DNA of 64,000 nt from Alphaproteobacteria bacterium (GCA_002400495.2 NVQL02000052.1:1-64000); one strand, 5' to 3'. Positions 25,589 to 34,215 are shown, counted from the first letter of the stretch. Numbers and translations are program-made. Notes: a model not told the origin generated them from the letters alone.

Positions 25589-26548
25589 ATGAACTTCTCA
25601 ATTTTCAAAAAAGCCGTTGTTGCCTGTGTGACAGCTGCAGCCCTAACCTCCAGCGTATATGCTACGGATACAAAAACATACACCGATAGCCTTGGTCGTA
25701 AAGTCGAAATACCGACCGATGCCAAACGCATTGTCTCGTTGCATGACATGGTGCTTACTGTGCCGTTGATTGAGCTGGGTATTTTGCCCGTGGGTAGCCA
25801 TGGCCGCACAACTGATGATGGCACGCCGTTCATTCGCTCGTCTAAGGCCATAACTGGTTATGATTTTGACAATAGCGACATTGAATTTATGGGCAATTGG
25901 CCTGCTGATGTCGAAAAAGTTGTCACGGCAAAGCCCGACCTTATTCTCACTACATCTTGGCAGGGGCTTAAATATGGGCAGATCGAAAATATTGCACCAA
26001 CTTTGGTGATTAATTCAGAATCAACTATTGAAGTTTTTGATATGTTGGCCGAGATTACAGGCTCTGGCGCCCAATTGGACATTCTCAAAAGCCGTTATGC
26101 CCAGCAAATTGCAGATATTAAACGCATCATCGATACCGAGAATATCACAGTCAATGTCATTCAACCTTACGACGGCAACCTTTATGTCGAACATACATAT
26201 GGCAATTTAGGCAAAGTGTTACGTGATGCGGGCTTTAAATTTCCCAAAATTGTTGATGACATTGCTGTCGGCGGCGATGCTTCATTCAGCGCCGAAAAAT
26301 TACAAGATTTGGATGCTGATTATGTTTTTGTCACTTACCGCACCGACCAATTGCAAACCCCACAAGACAGTATCGATGGGCTTGAAAAAGTTATCCCTGG
26401 TTTCTGTGATTACTTTAGCGCCTGCAAAAAAGGTCGTATGTTAGTGATGCCACGTGAAGCTGCCACAACAAGCTCATTTGATGCATTAAGCATTACCGCA
26501 TCTAATGTACTTACTCACATTAGCGGCAACCCTTACGCCAAAAAATAA
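25589..26548 (+). CDS. siderophore-type binding protein, paralog 3
   Basis: The start is ATG 25589, preceded by AAGAAAGAGA and opening a good signal peptide (MNFSIFKKAVVACVTAAALT, cleaved near VYA-TD); the longer frame starts inside paralog 2. The 320-residue product closely resembles paralog 1, with TGYDFDNSDIEFMG, KVLRDAGFKFPKIVDDI and the cysteine pair in FCDYFSAC. Tandem duplication explains paralogs 1 to 3; they may bind different forms of the ligand. Confidence 0.9.
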   Translation: MNFSIFKKAVVACVTAAALTSSVYATDTKTYTDSLGRKVEIPTDAKRIVSLHDMVLTVPLIELGILPVGSHGRTTDDGTPFIRSSKAITGYDFDNSDIEFMGNWPADVEKVVTAKPDLILTTSWQGLKYGQIENIAPTLVINSESTIEVFDMLAEITGSGAQLDILKSRYAQQIADIKRIIDTENITVNVIQPYDGNLYVEHTYGNLGKVLRDAGFKFPKIVDDIAVGGDASFSAEKLQDLDADYVFVTYRTDQLQTPQDSIDGLEKVIPGFCDYFSACKKGRMLVMPREAATTSSFDALSITASNVLTHISGNPYAKK

Positions 26549-26613
26549 CTAAAACTGCGTGCCATAACCCTATGGTACGCTTCTCAATAATAACCATAAA
26601 TATTGGTAGAACC

Positions 26614-27423
26614 ATGCTTCCTAAACTTAAAAAAATGCGATTTTTTAGTGTCAAAATTATTGCAAAAATAAAGTTGTCTCATTCCTTCACACGCATCACA
26701 TTCCAAGGTGAGAATGTTAAAAATATGCTCACCTATGCACCAGATCAATGGATTAAATTATCCATTCCTGATGCCAATGGCTTTGCGCCAAAAATTACCA
26801 ACCAAGAACAATATAATGCGATGGACAAAAATACTCGCCCGCCCATGCGCACCTATACAATACGGCATATAAGGCGAGAGCTCAACGAAGTTGATATTGA
26901 TTTTGTTCTTCACGGAGACGAAGGCCCAGCGTCTGCATGGGCAATCAAAGCCAAAATTGGTGATGAAATTCAAATGCGCGCACATTGCCATTCTATAATT
27001 AAAAAACCAGCAGGATGCCGATGGCTGCCACCAGAAGAGGCGAACGAATTTCTATTAATTGCAGATGAAACAGCAGTGCCTGCCGCAATTGGGATTTTAG
27101 AGCAATTAAGCCATTATAAAGACCCGCCCAAGGTCACCGCTTATTTTGAAGTTCCACATCAAGACGATTGTTTGGAAACTCCAAATTGGCCAGAACTAAA
27201 CTTGAATTGGCAAGTTCGAAATGAAGGTTCGCATGATTATAACCGCCTTTTAATAAATGCCGCCGAAAAATTTAATTTACCTCAAAATAACCGCTTTTAC
27301 GTGTGGCTCGCAGGAGAGACAACCGCAATTAGGCACATTCGCCTATATTTGGCTGAGGACAAAAAACTAAACAATGAAAAAATAACTTTTGCAGGTTATT
27401 GGAAATTAGGACAAGCAATTTAG
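26614..27423 (+). CDS. siderophore-interacting protein (FAD-dependent ferric-siderophore reductase, SIP/ViuB family)
   Basis: About 269 residues from ATG 26614; ATGs at 26572 and 26635 are alternatives and none has a strong Shine-Dalgarno. The FAD-binding motif is MRTYTIR, followed by VDIDFVLHGDEGPASAWA. The nucleotide-binding half has LLIADETAVPAAIGILEQL and the C-terminus FAGYWKLGQAI, all typical of the SIP family. It would release iron in the cytoplasm by reducing the imported ferric chelate. It is placed between binding-protein genes of the same cluster. Confidence 0.88.
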   Translation: MLPKLKKMRFFSVKIIAKIKLSHSFTRITFQGENVKNMLTYAPDQWIKLSIPDANGFAPKITNQEQYNAMDKNTRPPMRTYTIRHIRRELNEVDIDFVLHGDEGPASAWAIKAKIGDEIQMRAHCHSIIKKPAGCRWLPPEEANEFLLIADETAVPAAIGILEQLSHYKDPPKVTAYFEVPHQDDCLETPNWPELNLNWQVRNEGSHDYNRLLINAAEKFNLPQNNRFYVWLAGETTAIRHIRLYLAEDKKLNNEKITFAGYWKLGQAI

Positions 27424-27515
27424 ACATTTTGGGCGGTTGCCTTAATCACTTGGCACCAACCCAAAACCCCCACTTTATCGACAAACTAAACCAACATAAA
27501 ATGGAGCAAACTACG

Positions 27516-28565
27516 ATGACCGAAAAAAATAATTTTCACACAAAACTAAAACCACTGGGAAAAAAACTTAAAAATATTTTTAGTTTTACAACCCTTTGCC
27601 TTGCTCTTAGCATGGTGTTTACCACTCCAAGCAACGCGCTTGAATGTGAAACGGGCTTGCGGGCTTTCACACATGCTGATGGAGATATTTGCATTCCCAA
27701 TTCGCCACAGCGGATTGTTACCCTTAATGACCAATTGCTGGCATTGCCATTGATTGAATTAGGCGCACCACTTGTAGGGACTGCAGGACGTATTGCATCC
27801 GACGGCAGTTTTTATATGCGTGGTGGAATGGACACGCTTGGCGTTGATTTTAGCAATTCAAAAATTGAATTTGTTGGTAAATTTAATGCACTGGATCTTG
27901 AGCTAATTGTTGGCTTAAAACCTGACCTGATTATTGGTGGCACGTATAATGATGAAGCTGTGCTAGATCAACTTTCACAAATTGCACCAGTGGTTAAAAT
28001 AGACAATACTGGCCTTGGCTTAATTGGCACCTTAAAAGCGCTGGCAGATATCACAGGGACAAGTGAAAATTTCGAAGCCAGATATGCAAACTATGTTTCA
28101 AAAATCGAACGCCTTAAAAATGCAATTGGAAACCCAGAAGATATCTCTGTCACGCTGACGTTTATGTTCCCTGCGGGTGAAGACCTTTGGGTATATAGAG
28201 AAGGGTTAGGCGCTATTGGACAAGTGACCAAGGATTTGGGATTTAAACAACCAGATGCCGTCGCTAGCTTAACTGAACGTCAAGCAAAATTTAGTGCAGA
28301 AACCATTGAATCGCTTGATGCAGATCTGGTCTTTGGTTTTTACCGACAGTCTCCAGATGCGACTGCAAAGGCTGTATTCGCTGCTTATGAAAAGTTTAAC
28401 CCTGCATGGTGCGCAGCATTAAAGGCTTGTCAACAAGGGCAATTTATTTTATTGCCTAGCCCTACATTTGGCAGCAGCCTAACAAGTCTTGAACTTGCAG
28501 TGGAATTGGTTGAAACCCATACAGTTGGGCGTTCATTTAATAAACAAATTCAGGAATATAAATAA
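27516..28565 (+). CDS. siderophore-type binding protein, paralog 4
   Basis: Start ATG 27516 with GGAG upstream; 349 residues. A basic N-region (KLKPLGKKLKN) precedes a hydrophobic stretch ending near SNA-LE. The conserved motif has drifted to LGVDFSNSKIEFVG. It keeps the C-terminal pair (WCAALKAC) and adds a second, N-terminal pair (C in LECETG and C in DICIPN) shared with paralog 5 only. More distant from paralogs 1-3 than these are from each other. Confidence 0.88.
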   Translation: MTEKNNFHTKLKPLGKKLKNIFSFTTLCLALSMVFTTPSNALECETGLRAFTHADGDICIPNSPQRIVTLNDQLLALPLIELGAPLVGTAGRIASDGSFYMRGGMDTLGVDFSNSKIEFVGKFNALDLELIVGLKPDLIIGGTYNDEAVLDQLSQIAPVVKIDNTGLGLIGTLKALADITGTSENFEARYANYVSKIERLKNAIGNPEDISVTLTFMFPAGEDLWVYREGLGAIGQVTKDLGFKQPDAVASLTERQAKFSAETIESLDADLVFGFYRQSPDATAKAVFAAYEKFNPAWCAALKACQQGQFILLPSPTFGSSLTSLELAVELVETHTVGRSFNKQIQEYK

Positions 28566-28586
28566 TATCAATTTCGAATATTTGAG

Positions 28587-28619
28587 CGGTCACCAATTTG
28601 ATTTGGTGACCGTTTATTT
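28587..28619 (+). terminator. Rho-independent terminator after paralog 4
   Basis: Stem CGGTCACCAA / TTGGTGACCG (10 bp, 6-nt loop) followed by TTTATTTG, 21 nt after the stop codon. It ends the plus-strand siderophore operon. Confidence 0.75.
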
Positions 28620-28663
28620 GTTTAATCGCAGGTTATCGCGCATCATTATTCTTTTAAACTATT

Positions 28664-28701
28664 AAAAAAATTGCTGGGCAATCTGAAACATTGCCCAGCA
28701 A
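28664..28701 (-). terminator. Rho-independent terminator for the minus-strand binding protein
   Basis: A perfect 12-bp stem TTGCTGGGCAAT / ATTGCCCAGCAA with loop CTGAAAC. Read on the minus strand it is followed by a run of seven T, and it lies 10 nt past the stop of the gene at 28712. Confidence 0.85.
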
Positions 28702-28711
28702 AAATATTATA

Positions 28712-29686
28712 TTATTTTGACAACTGTCTCGCTGGGTCTGAAAGATGAGTTGTCAGTGCATATATGGTTGCCACTGATCCCATGATCGAACCTGCTGCTG
28801 CTTCATCACGTGGAAGATAAATCACACGGCCTTCTCTGCAGGCAGTTAGCGCCTCGCACCAATTAGGCAGAACTTCTTCTAAAGCCGCAATTGCATCTGC
28901 AGGTGTTTGTCCACGATCATTGCGATAGGAAGTTACGATCCAGTCAACATCAAGCTCTTGCAAATATTCTGCAGAAATAGACTTGCGAGATCCCACTTCT
29001 ATCTCTTCGATCAGGTCGGGAAATTTGAAACCTGCATCTCTAAGAACTTGGCCCATTCCTGGGTATGTATGGAATAAAAGGAGCGAGCCTTTGTAACCTT
29101 GCATAACCGCTACTGTCAGTCCCTCTGGTGCCATGCGCTTTAATTGGGCTATTTGTGCATCATAAAGTTCGCGTATTGCTTTTAACTTGCTTTGTGTGCC
29201 CGTCGCCTCTGCAACAAATGCGTGCAGGTCTATGCCAGTTGTTTTTTGTATGTGCACACCAATAGTGGGGGCGATCATTGAAAGCCGTTCATAGTTTTCA
29301 ATACTGTCAATTGATCCCCAAACCCCGTGAAGAATTAGATCTGGTTTCGCAGCTGTGATTGCTTCAAAATCTAATTGGTTTGGCAATCCAAGAAACATCA
29401 TATCTGAATTTGGAAAGTCAACACCTGTGAGGTTAAGGCTACTGCGTAAATATTGTTGCCCGTTAGAGTCAAGACCTCCGGTGCTACCAACTGGCATGAT
29501 TCCCAACTCAATTAGTGGTACTGTGACTGATGACACGGTGGAAACAATTCGTTCGGCATTTTCAGGAATACATGTGGTTCCGTAGTGATGTTTGATGAGC
29601 CGTTGGTCTTCGGCACAATCTTCTGCCATAGCTGGGCTTGAAAAGCCAATAGCGACTATAGCCGCCAAGGTGAGATGAAATTTCAT
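28712..29686 (-). CDS. siderophore-type binding protein, paralog 5
   Basis: Start at ATG 29686, beginning MKFHLTLAAIVAIGFSSPAM with cleavage near AMA-ED; 324 residues. It has TGVDFPNSDMMFLG and QVLRDAGFKFPDLIEEI, the C-terminal cysteine pair (WCEALTAC) and the N-terminal pair (DCAEDQ and TTCIPE) shared with paralog 4. It is transcribed alone, toward the main operon, with its own terminator, so it may be regulated separately while sharing the same permease. Confidence 0.9.
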   Translation of the reverse strand: MKFHLTLAAIVAIGFSSPAMAEDCAEDQRLIKHHYGTTCIPENAERIVSTVSSVTVPLIELGIMPVGSTGGLDSNGQQYLRSSLNLTGVDFPNSDMMFLGLPNQLDFEAITAAKPDLILHGVWGSIDSIENYERLSMIAPTIGVHIQKTTGIDLHAFVAEATGTQSKLKAIRELYDAQIAQLKRMAPEGLTVAVMQGYKGSLLLFHTYPGMGQVLRDAGFKFPDLIEEIEVGSRKSISAEYLQELDVDWIVTSYRNDRGQTPADAIAALEEVLPNWCEALTACREGRVIYLPRDEAAAGSIMGSVATIYALTTHLSDPARQLSK

Positions 29687-30166
29687 AGTGGTACTTTCGT
29701 ATAAAATACAGTTAGAGGAATAAGTTAAAAGTAACTTTGATTTAAGCAGGTAACAAAACACGCACTGAACCGAGTAGTTCTAAGCTCATGAGCCTGCTAC
29801 TTACCGCACAAATAATATCATATGAAGATATCGTAATCAATATACTTTTCAGTGAAAAACTATATTTTATCTATATATATCAGTAGTTTATAATTATTAC
29901 AAACTGTGATTGTTGGTTTGTTGCGGCAATGAGACATACTCGAATTAAAGTAGCGCCTCGTTAAAAACCAATATCATTCCGCCTTATCAATTTGATTCGC
30001 AGCCGAAGACAATTTATGGGGCAAAACTACGCCTTATATTTCATAAAGTTTGTGAATTGACATACAAAATGACCCAATTAGATGGGTAATTGGGGTTTAA
30101 AATTGATCCACCCATTTATGTTATAACCCCCGCTTTTACGTTTAAGGAGATAATTTAACTCTGAAC
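29687..30166. other. 480-bp intergenic region holding only a mobile-element remnant
   Basis: The part next to 29686 should contain the promoter of paralog 5. The rest is AT-rich without a gene and includes the IS21-like terminal remnant (30037-30125) followed by the left end of the IS3 element. Confidence 0.5.
30037..30125 (-). mobile_element. IS21-family-like terminal remnant, copy B (inverted)
   Basis: Read on the minus strand this matches 14461-14553: ATAACATAAATGGGTGG, a TCA-TTTTAAAC block, CCAATTACCCA, a second TGGGTCATTTTG unit and CAATTCACA. I estimate around three quarters identity by eye. As with copy A, no transposase reading frame remains. The two copies are inverted with respect to each other and enclose the metal-uptake block. 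Confidence 0.6.
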
Positions 30167-30232
30167 TGAAGTGGTCCCACAAATTCGGACAGTGGTTTAA
30201 GATGTATTCAACCATTAAGATTGCATATAAGA

Positions 30233-30485
30233 ATGACAAAACGACGGAATTTCACAGACACTTTTAAAGCCAAATTGGCACTTGAAGCTTTGCTAGGTGA
30301 CAAGACGGTTCAGCAGATTGCTGCCAAGCATCACCTTCATCCCACACAAGTCAGCACTTGGTAGAGGGGGTACAGAAAAGTCAAAGAAATCTGGTGTTCA
30401 AGATAGTGATATCAAAGATCTTCATGCCAAAATCGGCCTTTTAGCTATGGAAAATGATTTTTTGTCACAAGGGCTAGATCGATGA
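30233..30485 (+). pseudogene. IS3 OrfA, interrupted
   Basis: The frame from ATG 30233 gives MTKRRNFTDTFKAKLALEAL and HHLHPTQVSTW, a normal OrfA HTH, then stops at TAG 30362. The C-terminal zipper (DIKDLHAKIGLLAMENDF) continues in another frame up to 30485. Compared with intact relatives some residues between the halves seem missing, so a small deletion with frameshift is likely. The element is probably unable to move on its own. Confidence 0.75.
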
Positions 30486-31336
30486 GCCCGTCTAAACGCA
30501 GAGACATGATTAAACAGGACAATGTTAACATAAGTTTGAGCCGTCAATGTAAGTTATTGAAGATTAGTCGATCTTCAATTTATTATCGTCGCGTTGGCTT
30601 TAGTCCCGCAACGCTTGATCTGATGAATGAGATTGATCGGATATTCACTAAATACCCGTTCTTTGGTAGCCGCCAGATTGCAGCTTATCTTCCAAGAAAA
30701 GGTTTTGCTGCTGGTCGTCATCGAGTTCGGCGGTTAATGGGTATTATGGGTTTGCAGACTGTTTACAAAAGGTCAAATACGAGCAAAAAGCACTCGCAGC
30801 ATCCTGTTTATCCTTATTTACTTAGAAAACTTCCCATTACCCGCGCCAATCATGTTTGGTGTAGTGACATTACCTATATTCCTATGAAGCGTGGGTTCTT
30901 ATATTTGGTTGCAATTATGGATTGGGCCACACGAAAGGTTTTGTCTTGGCGCCTTTCAAATACGTTAGATACAAGCTTTTGTATTGAGGCACTTAATGAG
31001 GCCATTGCCAAATATGGAAGGCCTGAGATTATGAATACTGATCAAGGCAGCCAATATACAAGCTCAGGCTGGGTTACTGTTTTAAGTGATGCTGGTATTA
31101 GAATGTCAATGGATGGTAGAGGTCGTTATTTGGACAATATTTTTATTGAACGTCTTTGGCGATCACTGAAACAAGAAGCCATTTATTTGCATGAAATGAC
31201 TGATGGTTTCCATGCTGGTCAAATTATTGATGATTGGATGACATTTTATAATACGGATCGCCCACACACTGCACTTGATAAACATACGCCAGATGAGATA
31301 TACTTCAAGACAATCAAACCAAGAATTGCGGCATGA
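30482..31336 (+). CDS. IS3-family transposase OrfB (integrase catalytic domain)
   Basis: A 284-residue intact reading frame starting in an ATGA overlap with the end of orfA. The helical HTH_21 region is at about 35-95. The DDE core shows D in WCSDITYIP, D in NTDQGSQYTS and E in IERLWRSLKQE. In IS3 elements OrfB is normally made as an OrfAB fusion by frameshifting; with orfA broken here that fusion cannot be complete. Confidence 0.88.
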   Translation: MSPSKRRDMIKQDNVNISLSRQCKLLKISRSSIYYRRVGFSPATLDLMNEIDRIFTKYPFFGSRQIAAYLPRKGFAAGRHRVRRLMGIMGLQTVYKRSNTSKKHSQHPVYPYLLRKLPITRANHVWCSDITYIPMKRGFLYLVAIMDWATRKVLSWRLSNTLDTSFCIEALNEAIAKYGRPEIMNTDQGSQYTSSGWVTVLSDAGIRMSMDGRGRYLDNIFIERLWRSLKQEAIYLHEMTDGFHAGQIIDDWMTFYNTDRPHTALDKHTPDEIYFKTIKPRIAA

Positions 31337-31397
31337 ACATAATCAGAATACATCTTAACCAAGCCGCAAAACTGTCCTAAATAGCAGGACCACTTTA

Positions 31398-31558
31398 ATA
31401 AAAGTTGGTTGGACTAAAAAATATACGCTTGAGTATATGCTGGGCGGCGAAATTTCAGATATTATCATCACTAATTTAGAAGTCACTGACATTGTCAAAC
31501 ATTGTTCAGATAAAATTTCTACAGGTTTAACCCCCTCCACTGTAAACCATGATGTGTC
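31398..31558 (+). pseudogene. fragment of a tyrosine integrase core-binding domain
   Basis: Directly after the IS3 right end the frame reads GWTKKYTLEYMLGGEISDII, then TDIVKHCSDKISTGL and PSTVNHDVS before a TAG. The pattern, ending in PSTVNHDVS, resembles the core-binding domain of phage-type tyrosine recombinases. Neither a start nor the catalytic domain is present. From 31559 to 31745 I see no gene. Confidence 0.4.
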
Positions 31559-31745
31559 GTAGCTAGGGTTGGCAATCGCAGATTTTGGATTTATTCAGCT
31601 TAAGGGGCGTTTGACGTGGTGGCTATGGGGCTGTTCATTGGCGTTAGAAGCCGCGTTTCAATTGCTTGAAGCTGGGTTTGGTCGTTTTTATCTGGGCAGC
31701 TTTAACGCATTCCTTGTTGCTGGGTGTAACGCATAGCCTGCAGCA

Positions 31746-32153
31746 CTAAGGCAGGTCATAAAAGCCAATTGCATTGCCGAAAGGATCAGTAAACTCTGAA
31801 TAGGTCACGACATTGGGTATTTCGATTGCCTCCCCAGTATTTATGCCAACGCGCGCACGGGCGGCTTGCGCGACCTTCATGTCCTTCACCAAAAACCTGA
31901 TGATCGCGCCTGATGATTGTTGATTATTTGTCTCGTATAGTTGAAGCCAGACGCCACGCGCGGCCTTGAATTCTATAATATCTGGGGTGGGTTTGATCAT
32001 TTCGGTGTCTGCGCCAAGAAAGTTGGTATACCACTGTTCTGCTTGGTTAAGTGATGACACGGGGATCGCAATTGTGATTTCTTTGAATGGCTCTGCTGTC
32101 GCAACACTTATGATTGCCAGAAAAACCACGAAGACTTTACATAACATTTTCAT
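31746..32153 (-). CDS. VOC (glyoxalase/bleomycin-resistance fold) protein with signal peptide
   Basis: A 135-residue single-module VOC protein. The N-terminus MKMLCKVFVVFLAIISVATA is a plausible signal peptide, so it may be periplasmic, which is uncommon for this fold. The body shows ITIAIPVSSLNQAEQWYTNF and the C-terminal SEFTDPFGNAIGFYD typical of VOC modules. It lies 2 nt after the VOC gene at 32156-32533, implying one transcript. Substrate unknown. Confidence 0.8.
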   Translation of the reverse strand: MKMLCKVFVVFLAIISVATAEPFKEITIAIPVSSLNQAEQWYTNFLGADTEMIKPTPDIIEFKAARGVWLQLYETNNQQSSGAIIRFLVKDMKVAQAARARVGINTGEAIEIPNVVTYSEFTDPFGNAIGFYDLP

Positions 32154-32155
32154 AT

Positions 32156-32533
32156 TCAGGATCCTTTTGTCAAATCTTGCGCTAACATCAGCGCATTTCC
32201 ATCTGGATCGTAGAAAGTTGCGGTACTTACCATCCCTTCGACAATGTCTGTTGGCCCATCAAATTTCACGCCTTCTGCTTCTAAAGCTCGGCGCGCTATG
32301 TCAATATTTGCCACACCAAAAACAGGAACGGAATTCCCTGGTGCAGGTTCTACATGTTCACCCAAACCCAATGTCACTCCTTCGGTTTTTGTTTGCATTT
32401 CGCTCCAACCCGCTTCATCAATATGATGAATAAGCGTGAAGCCAAGCATATTTGAATACCATTTCGCGCTGATATGGCGGTCGCTTACGGATAAGGCGAT
32501 GGTAATTGTATTATCCAGTGTTATAATTGACAT
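32156..32533 (-). CDS. VOC-family protein, cytoplasmic
   Basis: Start at ATG 32533 behind AAGGAAGA gives 125 residues; an upstream in-frame start adds an unlikely extension. It contains TIALSVSDRHISAKWYSNML and the C-terminal TATFYDPDGNALMLAQD of the glyoxalase fold. It is the first gene of a two-gene VOC operon divergent from a HxlR-type regulator, so it may detoxify or modify a small inducer of that regulator. Confidence 0.83.
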   Translation of the reverse strand: MSIITLDNTITIALSVSDRHISAKWYSNMLGFTLIHHIDEAGWSEMQTKTEGVTLGLGEHVEPAPGNSVPVFGVANIDIARRALEAEGVKFDGPTDIVEGMVSTATFYDPDGNALMLAQDLTKGS

Positions 32534-32552
32534 ATTTCTTCCTTTTTGATTA

Positions 32553-32573
32553 AAAGTATATATACTATACTTT
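32553..32573. promoter_or_regulatory. candidate operator for the double-HxlR regulator
   Basis: In the 72-bp gap between the VOC operon and the regulator stands AAAGTATA-TATAC-TATACTTT, an inverted repeat with 8-bp arms and a 5-bp spacer, which also contains the 12-bp palindrome AGTATATATACT. It sits 20 nt before the VOC start codon. Confidence 0.5.
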
Positions 32574-32605
32574 ATGGACATTGAAATATTTGTCAAGGCA
32601 ATATC

Positions 32606-33142
32606 ATGAATATTGAAACCATCATCAGAGTTACGTCCCGTGCTTGGTCGCTAGAAATTCTTTCGCTTATGTTCGATGGAATAGCGGGTCGGCAAGCGCC
32701 GTTGCTTTCTGCATCAGGGGCAAGCCGAACTGCTTTCACACAAAGTTTGCACCATTTGATCGATCTTGAATTGTTAGAACGAAACCCTGGCCATGGACAT
32801 CCCTTACGACCAGAATACAGGTTAACGGCAAAAGGTGCTGAGGTCGCCGCCATTGCGCATAAAATCAAAATTCTCACGCCCTTACATACGCGCAATGCAA
32901 TTATCAGGCGCGCGTGGATTATTCCTGTTTTGGCGGTTAGTCAGAAACCACGTTATTTTAGCGAGATAAAAAGCGATCTTTGTTCGGTGACAGACCGCGC
33001 TTTGTCACAAACACTTCAACGACTTCAAGCCAATGATTGGCTTAAACGCGATGTTGATATAGAACAAAGCCCGCCTCGGCCATTATATCAAGCGGCAAAT
33101 ACTGGCATTGAAATTAGCCAAGCGGTTGATTTGGTGTTGTAA
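32606..33142 (+). CDS. transcriptional regulator with two HxlR-like winged-helix domains
   Basis: A 178-residue protein that reads as two winged helices in tandem. The first (about 10-80) includes ASRTAFTQSLHHLIDLELLE and RPEYRLTAKGAEVAAI. The second (about 105-172) includes PRYFSEIKSDLCSVTDRALS, QRLQANDWL and RPLYQAANTGIEI. HxlR proteins are normally single-domain dimers, so this looks like a fused pseudo-dimer. Divergent from two VOC genes, which it probably controls. Confidence 0.75.
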   Translation: MNIETIIRVTSRAWSLEILSLMFDGIAGRQAPLLSASGASRTAFTQSLHHLIDLELLERNPGHGHPLRPEYRLTAKGAEVAAIAHKIKILTPLHTRNAIIRRAWIIPVLAVSQKPRYFSEIKSDLCSVTDRALSQTLQRLQANDWLKRDVDIEQSPPRPLYQAANTGIEISQAVDLVL

Positions 33143-33289
33143 AATTTGCAGGCGGAAATTAAACCCGTAATTTGTTGCATCATTCAATTGTATATACTGG
33201 CAGTTGCATATGCCAGATTAACTTGCAACCCTTTCTTTTATTTCGAATATAGGCTAACGTGTGTATAAACCAAAAGAAAGGTCATTCCG

Positions 33290-33499
33290 ATGAGCAAAGC
33301 TAGAGCACGTGAGCGAAAGAAAAAAAGATTAGCCCAAGCGCATGCAGCAGGCAAAGCCCCTACCCCCGCCGCTGTCGCAGAGCAAAAGCACACTGCTGGC
33401 AAATTTGACAATCATTTAAACAAAAACGGTAAAAACAAAGGTGGCAAGAATATTCCTAATTTAGCGGCCTCAAGCCGTGGTGCTGCGCGATCTGGTTAA
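33290..33499 (+). CDS. small basic protein of unknown function
   Basis: 69 residues, rich in Lys, Arg, Ala and Gly, beginning MSKARARERKKKRLAQAHAA and ending SSRGAARSG. AAGAAAGG precedes the start at a suitable distance. Small basic proteins with a similar KRARxR start, a central GKF motif and an xGxARS end occur in many Alphaproteobacteria (recalled, not searched). No domain is recognised; nucleic-acid binding would fit the composition but is not shown. Confidence 0.65.
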   Translation: MSKARARERKKKRLAQAHAAGKAPTPAAVAEQKHTAGKFDNHLNKNGKNKGGKNIPNLAASSRGAARSG

Positions 33500-33795
33500 G
33501 AGCGAACACCATTTAGAGTTAAGTGAGCAGAAGAGCTATTTGACATATAATTAAGCCTATATTTACATTGAATTCAATATTTTATGGCATTAATTACGAA
33601 ATAGCTTGTTTTATAATTTAAACTAGTGTCTAACGCCCCCTACGTTTGATTGATACGTTACTAATGCATCCTACTTCTCTTTCTAAATATTTAGGTTAAG
33701 TCGAGGGTAATAGACGTAAGTCTTTATCAAGCCCAAATTTTCGGCCACACGGTTGTGGTTGATTGAATACCCAAATTTGCACAAGGAGAAATAAC

Positions 33796-33999
33796 ATGGC
33801 AATTGGTACAGTAAAATGGTTTAACCCTGCTAAGGGTTTTGGTTTCATCGAGCCTGAAAATGGTGGTTCTGATGTGTTTGTTCACATTAGCGCTGTTCAA
33901 AATTCAGACCTAGATGGTTTGGACGAAGGCCAAAAAATCGAGTATGAAGTACAAGAAGAAAAAGGCAAGCAATCTGCTTGTGATCTAAAAGCTGTTTAA
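33796..33999 (+). CDS. cspA: cold-shock domain protein (CspA family)
   Basis: A 67-residue single cold-shock domain from ATG 33796, with AAGGAG upstream. RNP1 is KGFGFIEP and RNP2 is VFVHISAV, with the usual start [11 protein letters not shown]. It binds single-stranded RNA or DNA. It stands alone, with about 290 bp of non-coding sequence before it, which likely includes a long 5' leader; CCACACGGTTGTGG (33745-33758) could form a small leader hairpin. Confidence 0.95.
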   Translation: MAIGTVKWFNPAKGFGFIEPENGGSDVFVHISAVQNSDLDGLDEGQKIEYEVQEEKGKQSACDLKAV

Positions 34000-34027
34000 T
34001 TTAAAACAGCATATTTAGTTATTCAAG

Positions 34028-34063
34028 AAACACGGGTCAGATTTTTGACCCGTGTTTTTTTGT
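34028..34063 (+). terminator. Rho-independent terminator of the cold-shock gene
   Basis: Stem AAACACGGGTCA / TGACCCGTGTTT with a 6-nt loop, running into seven T and then GTTTTG. It begins 29 nt after the csp stop codon. Confidence 0.9.
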
Positions 34064-34215
34064 TTTGGGGCATCCTATTATCCAAATTAATGCAAAATTG
34101 CACAAGGCAAACTGTCTGCAAAATTACTAGAGATTTGTTTCGCATAAAAATTTAATTACTTTCTTTAAAAAAATACGGCATATTCAATCTACAAATTAAA
34201 ATAATAGCTGATGAC

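Larger units (their letters stand above)
30167..31397 (+). mobile_element. IS3-family insertion sequence, orfA damaged
   Basis: Imperfect terminal inverted repeats are TGAAGTGGTCCC at 30167 and, on the minus strand from 31397, TAAAGTGGTCCT. Further matching parts are GGACAGT and GGTTAAGATGTATTC against GGTTTAAGATGTATTC. Inside lie a broken orfA and an intact orfB. The flanking 3-4 bases do not form a target duplication (AAC and ATA), so it is either old or its surroundings have rearranged. Confidence 0.8.
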
